Origin: Tubulanus polymorphus | Taxonomy: Eukaryota; Nemertea; Palaeonemertea; Tubulaniformes; Tubulanidae | Direction of reading: 5' to 3' | NCBI RefSeq assembly: GCF_964204645.1 | Contig: NC_134025.1 | Coordinates: 4,097,001-4,161,000, forward strand | Length of the DNA stretch: 64,000 nucleotides | Shown: positions 1-11,792 of the stretch, in pieces | Position numbering within the stretch: the stretch's first letter is position 1 | Layout of the letters: every line of letters begins with the position of its first letter | Notes under the pieces: generated by a model | Told to the model about the DNA's origin: nothing | Seen by the model: the letters and a program-made list of their open reading frames with translations, nothing else | The model's database searches: none | Program-made: the position numbers and the translations under genes

Positions 1-3000
1 TGACACGATCAAATTAGTTCCTGCAACTATTGGAATCCATTGGGAAATGAAACCGGTTCGACTACATATTACTGATGGTCCATAAAGTTTGTTATCGTGT
101 AATAGATGCAATTTATTATTCAGTTTGTAATCACCGCATGGAACACAGATCATTTGATGAAAACAGAAGCGGCATTTGATAATTCGCATCTCGATTACAA
201 AATTAGACGAAAAATTTTCAGTCAGATAGCAGACACCATTAAGCTGTCAGTCCATATTTGGTACGGCATTTCTAACCAAACTGAGTTTCGCGGTGATTTT
301 TTTTACCGCTAAGCTGAAAATAAATGTACGAAAGACGAAATCAAATATGGAAATAAATGCAAGGCATTATTTTAAAAAAACCGGAGATATTTACGTTCAC
401 AATATCCCCAGTATAAGTTTGTATCGAAATCAGTAACCGTTCCACACCACGTGCGACCTGTTATTCCTGCTATGCAATGGTCGTAACTTTTTCCTTGATA
501 AATGAAAGGGAATGCACACGTCGCTAGCGGATCATTGCCACCATAAACCTTCAAGTGACCTGAAATGATCATTTACAATTTCCTTTAAAGTATTCTGACT
601 ATAGTTTCGATAGATTGACTGTACGATCATAGGTCTGGGATCTATACATACTGCTGCAATAGCCCCATTTGAAATCCTTGTCGTAATTTGGGGTAACTGC
701 ACACCAGGGTCTTTTGGCGTCCATAGGAATACATCGAGTTCTCGGTGTCCCCTTGTATATAAATGGAAATGTACACGGAGCACCTTTCGAATTCCCATTC
801 TCTGTTTTATCACCTAATGAATTATACAGTATCATATTAGGAAAAGATGAGTTAACAGAATGAAACAGTAATTTTTGGTCCAGTGAACTTTTTTCTACCG
901 TATTTGTAACAACCAACGTCTGGATGATACCCGTCATATTTGGTTTTATCGCATGTGCATTCGTAGGCAGAAGGATCCGTCTTAGAAATGACACACGTTG
1001 CTGTACCTTTACAAGGGTTTGGTCGACACACACCCTGAGCTAAAGAATTGATATAGAGAGTTTATTGAGATGATATGGAAAATAGTATTTAACTACTAAG
1101 AGTTATCATACTTCAATCAACTACAGAAAATTTAGATTACCATCATCACAGAAATCTCCGTGAAATCCGTCTCTACAAATACATTTCACTTTAGCGCCAA
1201 CGGTTTGACAATTGCCTTGGTTTTTACATGGATTTGGTGTACACAAATCTACAACCGAATCGAATACAACGTATTAACGTTCATATATCATATGTTCAAG
1301 TTTTTTTTCTAAAGACGATAATTTGCTTCTTACCGCAGTCTGTTTTCTTGATACATTCCGTTCCTGCGAGAACATATCCATCATCACATTTACAACCAGC
1401 GACATTTCCGATTGGACACGAATTTATTTGCGATTGAGTGCAGGTTGGTTGACATGCTGACATACTGCCTTCAAAATGGCTATTCGGTGGACATTTCATC
1501 GCTGCGGAAAAAGATTGTACACTATTCTAGTTTTTCCACTCAAAGCAATATTTTCAATTCAATATTCGAAGCTAAGGTCTTATAATTATACTCGATAACT
1601 TCATGTGTCTCGGAAGATATGTTTTTTTATTTCTACACTTACGACATAAAGATGCTGATCGCCAGGCTTTGACAGGTAACTTTTTAGAGAGACATGTGTT
1701 TTCTAGAGTCTGCAAAGCCTCGCAGATGTATTGCACGTCACCACTGGAAGCGCAGGCGTCGAACACACAGTTGTCAAACATGGTTAAACTATCGATATCT
1801 TTATGCTTGATGCAATCTTTAAACGGACCGTGCACATCGTTGATGAAGCCACATTTATCTTTTCCTTTGTAAATATCTTTTACACACTCGAATGGCGGTA
1901 TTGGCGTTGTACACCTGGTTGAGGGAAACAAATAGATAACATTAGATGAATTCCTACCATGTATTTAATTTTATGTCAGCTATACTCACTCCTTGAGTAC
2001 GGCGTCAGGATCGGGTACCATGCAATTGCTTCCGACCTTATATTTTTGTTTTCGTGCCCTCGCGTTGTATATGTCACCGATATGATCACCTTGGCTACAG
2101 ACAGTCCAATCGTCGGTACGATTCTGGTTACAATTCCCGCAAAGTCCGCCTAGTTTCCCGTTATACGCATTCGGACTGTGCATTTTGATATTGACGATGT
2201 TTCGAGTTTTAAAAGAGACTGTAAATCCGCATTTAGAACTCGTCACAAATACAGCGTTTCTAGTTTGAGTTCTGATTGAGAGATGGTCTGGTAAACCAGT
2301 TATAGGATGTGCTCGCAATTCACCATTTATCTTAGAGAAAAAAAGAACTTTCATTAGCTTTGATACAATGCAAATAGATTGGATAGGTTTGATATTATCC
2401 TTTCTCGATAAACTTACCCAAACTTTACTGTTGGCAGCGAGCCTGATGTTCAAACCATCAACTGTCACTTCGATGTACTTTGTTTCGGAAACCATAGGGT
2501 GTTTAGCTAGTCTCTGGTTTTTGCCGACGATGCGGAATTTACAGGAGCCATCGCTATTTCCGGGATAATCTACGAGTATGTATTTACATGGGCCTTGGAA
2601 ATCGAACTTCAATCCATCAAAACTTGTGTAGTGCGGATCACCATGCATTGTACACGTACTAGAACACTGGGTAGCTAAAATACAAGGGTTAGTTATCTAA
2701 TACCACAAGAGAATTATAGTCGGGGGTATAGCCTCTACTTACATATGCATCCTAATTCTTCGTCATATTCTTTGTCCTTTGGACAGACACATCTGAACGA
2801 TGATTTTCCTGGATTTCGCTGACACGTGGCCTCTTGCCCTTTACATGGTTTAGCATCGCACGGATCTGGCACTATAAAATGGATTTTCTTCCATTTATAG
2901 ATGATCTTTATTTATGATATATTTTAGGTTCTAACTGTTTGGGAGAGAACATCGGACTTACAGATACATCCCAATTTTTCATCATATTTGTGACTAGTAG

Positions 3001-6000
3001 ATGTACATTGACATTTTCTTTCACCGTTATTTTCCGAACAAACAACATCTTTTCCAACGCAAGGTTTCAATTGACACTGATCTAGAAATATCAAGATCAA
3101 GTCCAATCCAAAACATATTGTTTCTGGATTATTTCAGTGTATTTCCTCGTGAAATATTGCGCATTTTTTAATGTTGTTCATATTTACTTCCTAGATCTAG
3201 AAATCAAACAAATGAACACTTACTGAGACACCCGCGTTTTGGATCATATACATGAAAAGAACTACACAGACACTTGTAACCACCACTTTCCTTCGGAAGA
3301 CACGTCGAACCCTCCAAACAAGGGAAATTCATGCAGTCATTCCAGTCTGAAATATTTTTCAAAAATAATTTAAATGATGTAATTCATCAACTAATTGATC
3401 TATCAAATTCAAACTATTCAAGAACTTGCCTATGCAACCTTTCACTTTATCATAAATCTGATTGTCACGAGTGCATGAACATTTGAATTGTTTGCCAGTT
3501 GTTGGTTCGCAAATAGCATCACCTCCACAAGGATTATCCATACAAGGATGCCATTCTGAAAACACAAATACACACGCAGTTCAATATGATGAAACAATAA
3601 TTTGTTAAGGAGTAATTTCAGATTTTTTACCGATACATCCTTTGTTGGGATCGTAAACCATTCCAGTAGCACAAGTACACTGATATTTTCCATCCGGTAG
3701 GGGATTGCATTTTGCACCAGACTTACAGGGTTTTGGGGTACAACCATTTTTTTCTGAAACACGATGTGAAACACGCATGACATATATTTATGAGAAAATA
3801 TATTCTGCCTTATTGCTATCAGAACTTTCAAATGGAAATATCAACATGTGATAGATGCTTACGAACACAACCGATATTCTCCTCGTAGATCTCATTGTCA
3901 CCCCCGCAGATACATTCACGTGTCTGTCCATCAGGCGAAGGCTCACAATCAGCATCACCAGCGCAAGGCTTCATGGCACATATATCATTATCTGGATGGT
4001 AAATACAGCGTCTAATGCAGTATATGATATGAAAAGTTTGAATAACATAATTAGTAAAATCGGATTACCTCTATCACAAAGATCTCCGTAAAATCCGTCT
4101 CTGCAAACACATTTAACTTTACCGCCAACGGTTTGACAATCGCCTTGGTTTTTACATGGGTTTGGTGTACACAAATCTACAACCGAATCGAATACGTTTT
4201 AAAATCAAAAACATATTTTCAAGTTTATTTTCTTAAAAAGATTGTCTACTATTGTTTGCTTCTTTATTTGCTTCTCACCGCAGTCTGTTTTCTTGATACA
4301 TTCCGTGCCTGCGAGAACATATCCATCATCACATTTACAACCAGCGACATTTCCGATTGGACACGAATTTATTTGCGATTGAGTGCAGGTTGGTTGACAT
4401 GCTGACATACTGCCTTCAAAATGGCTATTCGGTGGACATTTCATGGCTACAAAAAATGAAATTTCTTTCGTTTAAGATTTAAACTCAAAGCAATATTTCC
4501 AATTAAGTATTGAAAATTATAAGCGGAAAAAGAATTCATGTCAAAGATATTACTTCATGCATCAATCGTGGAAGATGTCCGATAACTAAATGTGTATTGG
4601 AAGATATACTATTTATTTCTACACTTACGACATAAAGATGCTGATCGCCAGGGTTTGACAGGTAACTTTTTAGAGAGACATGTGTTTTCTAGAGTCTGCA
4701 AAGCCTCGCAGATGTATTGCACGTCACCAATGGAAGCGCAGGCGTCGAACACACAGTTGTCAAACATGGTTAAACTATCGATATCTTTATGCTTGATGCA
4801 ATCTTTAAACGGACCGTGCACATCGTTGATGAAGCCACATTTATCTTTTCCTTTGTAAATATCTTTTACACACTCGAATGGAGGTATTGGCGTTGTACAC
4901 CTGGTTGAGGGAAACAAATAGATAAAATTAGATGAATTCTTACCATATATTTAATTTTATGTCAGCTATACTCACTCCTTGAGTACGGCGTCAGGATCGG
5001 GTACCATGCAATTGCTTCCGACCTTATATTTTTGTTTTCGTGCCCTCGCGTTGTATATGTCACCGATATGATCACCTTGGCTACAGACAGTCCAATCGTC
5101 GGTACGATTCTTGTTACAATTCCCGCAAAGTCCGCCTAGTTTCCCGTTATACGCATTCGGACTGTGCATTTTGATATTGACGATGTTTCGAGTTTTAAAA
5201 GAGACTGTAAATCCGCATTTAGAACTCGTCACAAATACAGCGTTTCTAGTTTGAGTTCTGATTGAGAGATGGTCTGGTAAACCAGTTATAGGATGTGCTC
5301 GCAATTCACCATTTATCTTAGAGAAAAAAAGAACTTTCATTAGCTTTGATACAATGCAAATAGATTGGATAGGTTTGATATTATCCTTTCTCGATAAACT
5401 TACCCAAACTTTACTGTTGGCAGCGAGCCTGATGTTCAAACCATCAACTGTCACTTCGATGTACTTTGTTTCGGAAACCATAGGGTGTTTAGCTAGTCTC
5501 TGGTTTTTGCCGACGATGCGGAATTTACAGGAGCCATCGCTATTTCCGGGATAATCTACGAGTATGTATTTACATGGGCCTTGGAAATCGAACTTCAATC
5601 CATCAAAACTTGTGTAGTGCGGATCACCATGCATTGTACACGTACTAGAACACTGGGTAGCTAAAATACAAGGGTTAGTTATCTAATACCACAAGAGAAT
5701 TATAGTCGGGGGTATAGCCTCTACTTACATATGCATCCTAATTCTTCGTCATATTCTTTGTCCTTTGGACAGACACATCTGAACGATGATTTTCCTGGAT
5801 TTCGCTGACACGTGGCCTCTTGCCCTTTACATGGTTTAGCATCGCACGGATCTGGCACTATAAAATGGATTTTCTTCCATTTATAGATGATCTTTATTTA
5901 TGATATATTTTAGGTTCTAACTGTTTGGGAGAGAACATCGGACTTACAGATACATCCCAATTTTTCATCATATTTGTGACTAGTAGATGTACATTGACAT

Positions 6001-9000
6001 TTTCTTTCACCGTTATTTTCCGAACAAACAACATCTTTTCCAACGCAAGGTTTCAATTGACACTGATCTAGAAATATCAAGATCAAGTCCAATCCAAAAC
6101 ATATTGTTTCTGGATTATTTCAGTGTATTTCCTCGTGAAATATTGCGCATTTTTTAATGTTGTTCATATTTACTTCCTAGATCTAGAAATCAAACAAATG
6201 AACACTTACTGAGACACCCGCGTTTTGGATCATATACATGAAAAGAACTACACAGACACTTGTAACCACCACTTTCCTTCGGAAGACACGTCGAACCCTC
6301 CAAACAAGGGAAATTCATGCAGTCATTCCAGTCTGAAATATTTTTCAAAAATAATTTAAATGATGTAATTCATCAACTAATTGATCTATCAAATTCAAAC
6401 TATTCAAGAACTTGCCTATGCAACCTTTCACTTTATCATAAATCTGATTGTCACGAGTGCATGAACATTTGAATTGTTTGCCAGTTGTTGGTTCGCAAAT
6501 AGCATCACCTCCACAAGGATTATCCATACAAGGATGCCATTCTGAAAACACAAATACACACGCAGTTCAATATGATGAAACAATAATTTGTTAAGGAGTA
6601 ATTTCAGATTTTTTACCGATACATCCTTTGTTGGGATCGTAAACCATTCCAGTAGCACAAGTACACTGATATTTTCCATCCGGTAGGGGATTGCATTTTG
6701 CACCAGACTTACAGGGTTTTGGGGTACAACCATTTTTTTCTGAAACACGATGTGAAACACGCATGACATATATTTATGAGAAAATATATTCTGCCTTATT
6801 GCTATCAGAACTTTCAAATGGAAATATCAACATGTGATAGATGCTTACGAACACAACCGATATTCTCCTCGTAGATCTCATTGTCACCCCCGCAGATACA
6901 TTCACGTGTCTGTCCATCAGGCGAAGGCTCACAATCAGCATCACCAGCGCAAGGCTTCATGGCACATATATCATTATCTGGATGGTAAATACAGCGTCTA
7001 ATGCAGTATATGATATGAAAAGTTTGAATAACATAATTAGTAAAATCGGATTACCTCTATCACAAAGATCTCCGTAAAATCCGTCTCTGCAAACACATTT
7101 AACTTTACCGCCAACGGTTTGACAATCGCCTTGGTTTTTACATGGGTTTGGTGTACACAAATCTACAACCGAATCGAATACGTTTTAAAATCAAAAACAT
7201 ATTTTCAAGTTTATTTTCTTAAAAAGATTGTCTACTATTGTTTGCTTCTTTATTTGCTTCTCACCGCAGTCTGTTTTCTTGATACATTCCGTGCCTGCGA
7301 GAACATATCCATCATCACATTTACAACCAGCGACATTTCCGATTGGACACGAATTTATTTGCGATTGAGTGCAGGTTGGTTGACATGCTGACATACTGCC
7401 TTCAAAATGGCTATTCGGTGGACATTTCATGGCTACAAAAAATGAAATTTCTTTCGTTTAAGATTTAAACTCAAAGCAATATTTCCAATTAAGTATTGAA
7501 AATTATAAGCGGAAAAAGAATTCATGTCAAAGATATTACTTCATGCATCAATCGTGGAAGATGTCCGATAACTAAATGTGTATTGGAAGATATACTATTT
7601 ATTTCTACACTTACGACATAAAGATGCTGATCGCCAGGGTTTGACAGGTAACTTTTTAGAGAGACATGTGTTTTCTAGAGTCTGCAAAGCCTCGCAGATG
7701 TATTGCACGTCACCAATGGAAGCGCAGGCGTCGAACACACAGTTGTCAAACATGGTTAAACTATCGATATCTTTATGCTTGATGCAATCTTTAAACGGAC
7801 CGTGCACATCGTTGATGAAGCCACATTTATCTTTTCCTTTGTAAATATCTTTTACACACTCGAATGGAGGTATTGGCGTTGTACACCTGGTTGAGGGAAA
7901 CAAATAGATAAAATTAGATGAATTCTTACCATATATTTAATTTTATGTCAGCTATACTCACTCCTTGAGTACGGCGTCAGGATCGGGTACCATGCAATTG
8001 CTTCCGACCTTATATTTTTGTTTTCGTGCCCTCGCGTTGTATATGTCACCGATATGATCACCTTGGCTACAGACAGTCCAATCGTCGGTACGATTCTTGT
8101 TACAATTCCCGCAAAGTCCGCCTAGTTTCCCGTTATACGCATTCGGACTGTGCATTTTGATATTGACGATGTTTCGAGTTTTAAAAGAGACTGTAAATCC
8201 GCATTTAGAACTCGTCACAAATACAGCGTTTCTAGTTTGAGTTCTGATTGAGAGATGGTCTGGTAAACCAGTTACAGGGTGCGCTCGCAATTCACCATTT
8301 ATCTTCGAGAAAAATGAACTTTCATTAGCTTCGATACAATGCAAATAGATTGGATAGGTTTGATTTTATTCTTTCTTACCCAAACATTACTGTTGGCAGC
8401 GAGCCTGATGATCAAACCATCAACTGTCACTTCGATGTACTTTGTTTCAGAAACTTTTGGGTTTCTAGGTAGTCTCTGGTTTTTGCCGACGATACGGAAT
8501 TTACAGGAGCCATCGCTATTTCCGGGATAATCTACGAGTATGTATTTACATGGGCCTTGGAAATCGAACTTCAATCCATCAAAACTTGTGTAGTGCGGAT
8601 CACCATGCATTGTACACGTACTAGAACACTGAGTAGCTAAAATTCAGATTATTCATTACACAAGACAATCTTATTCTAATAGATAACAGGAGTATGTACA
8701 GACTTAACTTACTTATACATCCTAATTCCTCGTCATATTCTTTACCCTTTGGACAGACACATCTGAACGATGATTTTCCTGGATTTCGCTGACACGTGGC
8801 CTCTTTCCCCTTACACGGATTAGCATCGCACGGATCTGGCACTATAAAATGGATTTTCTTCCATTTCTAGATCATTTTATATAATCAATTTTCAGATTCT
8901 AACTGTTTGGGAGAGAACATCGGACTTACAGATACATCCCAATTTTTCATCATATTTGTGACTAGTAGATGTACATTGACATTTTCTTTCGCCGTTATTT

Positions 9001-10641
9001 TCCGAACAAATAACATCTTTTCCAACGCAAGGTTTCAATTGACACTGATCTAGAAATATCAAGATCAAGTCCAAATCAAAACATATTGTTTCTGGATTAT
9101 TTCAGTGTATTCCCTTGTGAAATATTGCGCATTTCTTAATGTTGTACATATTTACTTCCTAGATCTAGAAATCAAACAAATGAACACTTACTGAGACACC
9201 CGCGTTTTGGATCATATACATGAAAAGAACTACACAGACACTTGTAGCCACCACCTTCGTTCGGAAGACACGTCGAACCCTCCAAACAAGGGAAATTCAT
9301 GCAGTCATTCCAGTCTGAAATATATTTTAAAAATAATTTGAATAATGTAATTTATCAACTTATTGATCTATCAAGTTCAAACTATTCAAGAACTTGCCTA
9401 TGCAACCTTTCACTTTATCATAAATCTGATTGTCACGAGTGCACGAACATTTGAATTGTTTGCCAGTTGTTGGTTCGCAAATAGCATCACCTCCACATGG
9501 ATTATCCATACAAGGATGCCATTCTGAAAACACAAATACACACGCAGTTCAATTTGATGAAACAATAATTTGTTAAGGAGTAATCTCAGATTTTTTACCG
9601 ATACATCCTTTGTTGGGATCGTAAACCATTCCAGTAGCACAAGTACACTGGTAATTTCCATCCGGTAGGGGATTGCATTTTGCACCAGATTTACACGGTT
9701 TGGGGGTACAACTATTTTTTTCTAAAAATAAACGATGGATTCAACATAATAAATCTGTAGGTAACATTTTGAACGGTATATTTTGTGAAGCTATTTTGCC
9801 CGAAATTTAATCCAAGGAGCCCTGAGGTTCATTATTATCAGACCTTAGAATACTTACGAACACAACCGACATTCTCTTCATAGACTTTATCATCGTCCTC
9901 ACAGATACATTCACGTGACTGTCCATCAGGTAAAGGCTCACAATCAGCATCACCAGCGCATGGCTTCATGGCACATACGTCATAATCATCATCATCATTA
10001 TCATCACCATCTGGATTACAAATAAACAATCATCTTATTATACACAGTTCGTAGGGACTTTATCGGAGAGACAAGATAAACAAAAAAGCACAACAGGAAG
10101 GTCTGATACCATAAGTTAAAGATACAACACAAATAGATGCGATAGCAAGGGTTAGTAAATTTTATGTTAGGTGAAATTGATATGCCGAAAAACATTAGGT
10201 TAACTCGGATCCCAAATTTAGATGAGAGTATAAATGTCGGAAAATTGATCTACCTGGATTCCTTTCAGCCGCATAACAGTAAGTTGTCGAGACATGATGT
10301 TGCAACGCATCTAGCGGGCACAGTTTGTCCTTAAACGTGTAACACCACCCACTAACGTGATTTACACCGACACAAGGAGGGTGAGTCTCACAATATTTTA
10401 GGCAATTATTAACCGCAGTACCACTGGCATCAACCGGTACCTCAGCCCGTAGGGTACCATAGGTGTTGTAGAAGGGACAATAAGTATCCCGCTTACATAC
10501 GAAATCATCTACAGAAATAAATCTAAGCATGGTTCTTAATGTTTCAAGATTATTTTACTCATCTTAATGACTTTTTTCGAAATTACCTTTCTCAAAGGAG
10601 TCACCAATTACCCCGACCACAAGTAAAAACAATAGAAACAT
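1..10641 (-). CDS. Large secreted EGF/VWD-C8-TIL/FN2 mosaic protein (3' partial)
   Basis: Multi-exon gene read leftwards; more than 2,100 residues before the window edge. The first exon (10587-10641) encodes a signal peptide starting MFLLFLLVV. Exon 10254-10508 is a PAN/apple-like Cys domain. Then come three copies of an 11-exon module (EGF x6, VWD on two exons, C8, TIL, EGF), an EGF (899-1039) and two fibronectin type II domains (652-813, 395-559) with the usual CxFPF, WC and WGYC motifs. Nearly all introns are phase 1, which permits domain shuffling; VWD-VWD is phase 0 and VWD-C8 phase 2. VWD carries a LCGNC motif followed by DDW. VWD-C8-TIL units occur in mucins, zonadhesin, tectorins and IgGFc-binding-like proteins, where they build disulfide-linked extracellular networks, so a secreted mucus, matrix or adhesive role is inferred. 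The 3' end is missing. A further acceptor near position 20 is possible but weak. Confidence 0.82.
1141..3991 (-). repeat. Module copy I (3'-most) of the EGF6-VWD-C8-TIL-EGF unit
   Basis: Predicted exons: 3863-3991, 3631-3753, 3430-3555, 3224-3346, 2962-3081, 2743-2871 (EGF-like), 2418-2674 and 1990-2330 (VWD), 1643-1914 (C8), 1334-1501 (TIL), 1141-1248 (EGF). The left third (C8, TIL, last EGF and their introns) has diverged from copy II. From 2127 rightwards the match to copy II looks perfect. The last EGF exon carries several substitutions, including the change to GAKVKC. Confidence 0.87.
2127..8274. repeat. 2,986-bp tandem duplication (about 2.06 periods)
   Basis: At an offset of exactly 2,986 bases, 2127-5288 and 5113-8274 appear identical, exons and introns alike. 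The first mismatches bounding the block are 2126/5112 (g/t, a Gln/Lys change in the VWD) and 5289/8275 (t/c). Outside these limits the copies are clearly diverged. This is the expected footprint of one recent unequal crossover, or of gene conversion, between older diverged modules. A collapsed or duplicated assembly error would look the same. Confidence 0.8.
4069..6977 (-). repeat. Module copy II of the EGF6-VWD-C8-TIL-EGF unit
   Basis: Predicted exons: 6849-6977, 6617-6739, 6416-6541, 6210-6332, 5948-6067, 5729-5857 (EGF-like), 5404-5660 and 4976-5316 (VWD), 4629-4900 (C8), 4279-4446 (TIL), 4069-4176 (EGF). Every exon has the same length and phase as its counterpart in copies I and III. The only exception is the shorter first EGF exon (129 against 153 bases in copy III). 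Confidence 0.87.
7055..10010 (-). repeat. Module copy III (5'-most) of the EGF6-VWD-C8-TIL-EGF unit
   Basis: Predicted exons, in order of transcription: 9858-10010, 9599-9721, 9398-9523, 9192-9314, 8930-9049, 8713-8841 (EGF-like), 8380-8636 and 7962-8302 (VWD), 7615-7886 (C8), 7265-7432 (TIL), 7055-7162 (EGF). The first EGF exon carries an extra Asp-rich stretch absent from the other copies. The first VWD exon differs from copies I and II (for example in the RLPRNPK stretch), while everything from 8274 leftwards matches copy II exactly. Exon 9398-9523 ends at a GC donor (GCAAGT). Confidence 0.85.
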
Positions 10642-10709
10642 GTCTATCGTTTCCACAAAAAGCTGAAGCCACTTGATAGTGATGCGAACTGATTATATTT
10701 ACTAGTTCA

Positions 10710-11480
10710 TTATTGGGTTAGGATGATTTTATGCGTATTGCATTGGAAACAATACAGGTGGTGTTTGATACGTAGACAACCACCTGATAAGCTGATAAAA
10801 TAAAAAGTCGTATTTGTCTTCGAATGCAAATGATTGGTCAATACGAACACGTCAGTCATTTCCATTGAACAAACGATATCATTTTTAATAAAAGATTGCT
10901 CAGAAGCAAACTGGTCGTATTTCAAATAAACTTTAATGAAAAATGCGATCAATCTTACCTTTTGAACCTCCGCCAGTTGCTCTGTCAAGTGATGAACTGA
11001 TGCAATACGTCGAGTGCGGACTTTCGTGTAGAAGACTCTCCGGACATATCTCCTCTTTAAAGGCGTAACACCAGCCGGACATGGCGTGGAAATTGACAGC
11101 TACGCAAGGTGTATTGTCCTGGCAATACTCGATGCATTTTCCCACTGAATTTCCTTTAGGTAATTTTATTCGATTGGATAGAATACTGTCGAACACCGAA
11201 CATGTGGTTTTTGGTTGGCAGAAGAATCCATCGTCTTTATCCTCAGCTTAAAAAGACATGAATATTTTTGATAACGATGCCATTTTGTTGAAAGTCGTGT
11301 ATTCATCTGTCAAGAGCGTTGACTTTCTCCATGCAGAATTCAATTTTCTGTTTGTCAGACACAAATATTATCAGTTGTGACATATTTCATCGGAGTAAAT
11401 ATTGCCAACGTACCCGTTGATGTAATCGATTGAAGAAATAAAACAAAAGAAGCGAGGATGAAGATGGCTGATCTCCACAT
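10710..11480 (-). CDS. Small secreted PAN/apple-like protein
   Basis: Three-exon model: 11414-11480 (ATG at 11480; signal peptide beginning MWRSAIFILASF), 10959-11246 and 10710-10783, total 142 aa. Exon 2 encodes a Cys-rich PAN/apple-like domain with the pattern CIEYCQ...CVAVNF...GWCYAF...C, close in layout to the first domain of the large downstream gene. Phases agree (1, 1), and the last exon ends with TAA after a short Cys-containing tail. The next gene's signal peptide starts about 70 bases further on, so the two look like a tandem pair. Alternatively, exon 10959-11246 could splice into 10508 (same phase), which would make this an alternative 5' end of the large gene. No function is assigned; PAN domains usually bind protein or sugar. 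Confidence 0.6.
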
Positions 11481-11760
11481 TATTGACTCCAAATGTATTA
11501 TGTCCCAAGAATGAATTATCATATTATATGATCTAAATGATATGTACCTTTTGAAATGAGAATTTGCAGGTGTTATCAATAAATTACAGAACAGGAAATC
11601 AAAACCGTCGAGAAAAAAAACAGATAAAGCTACGTAAGCGTATAATACCTGCCTTTCCAAAATTGACTATCATGCAATAGTATATCCGTCGTACAATATT
11701 GAAAATTAGCTTCAAGAAAAGTCAACAAAAATGATTCGAAACTGCTATAAATATGTAGAT

Positions 11761-11766
11761 TTTATT
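11761..11766 (-). terminator. Poly(A) signal AATAAA of the zinc peptidase gene
   Basis: Reverse-strand AATAAA 27 bases after the predicted TAA at 11793, implying a very short 3' UTR. Confidence 0.6.
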
Positions 11767-11792
11767 CAGTGAATAGAATAACATGATCCTAT

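Noticed and set aside
3442-3831. Long ORF overlapping EGF exons (also at 6428-6817)
   Set aside because: It reads across introns out of frame with the Cys-rich EGF exons and repeats only because the module is duplicated.
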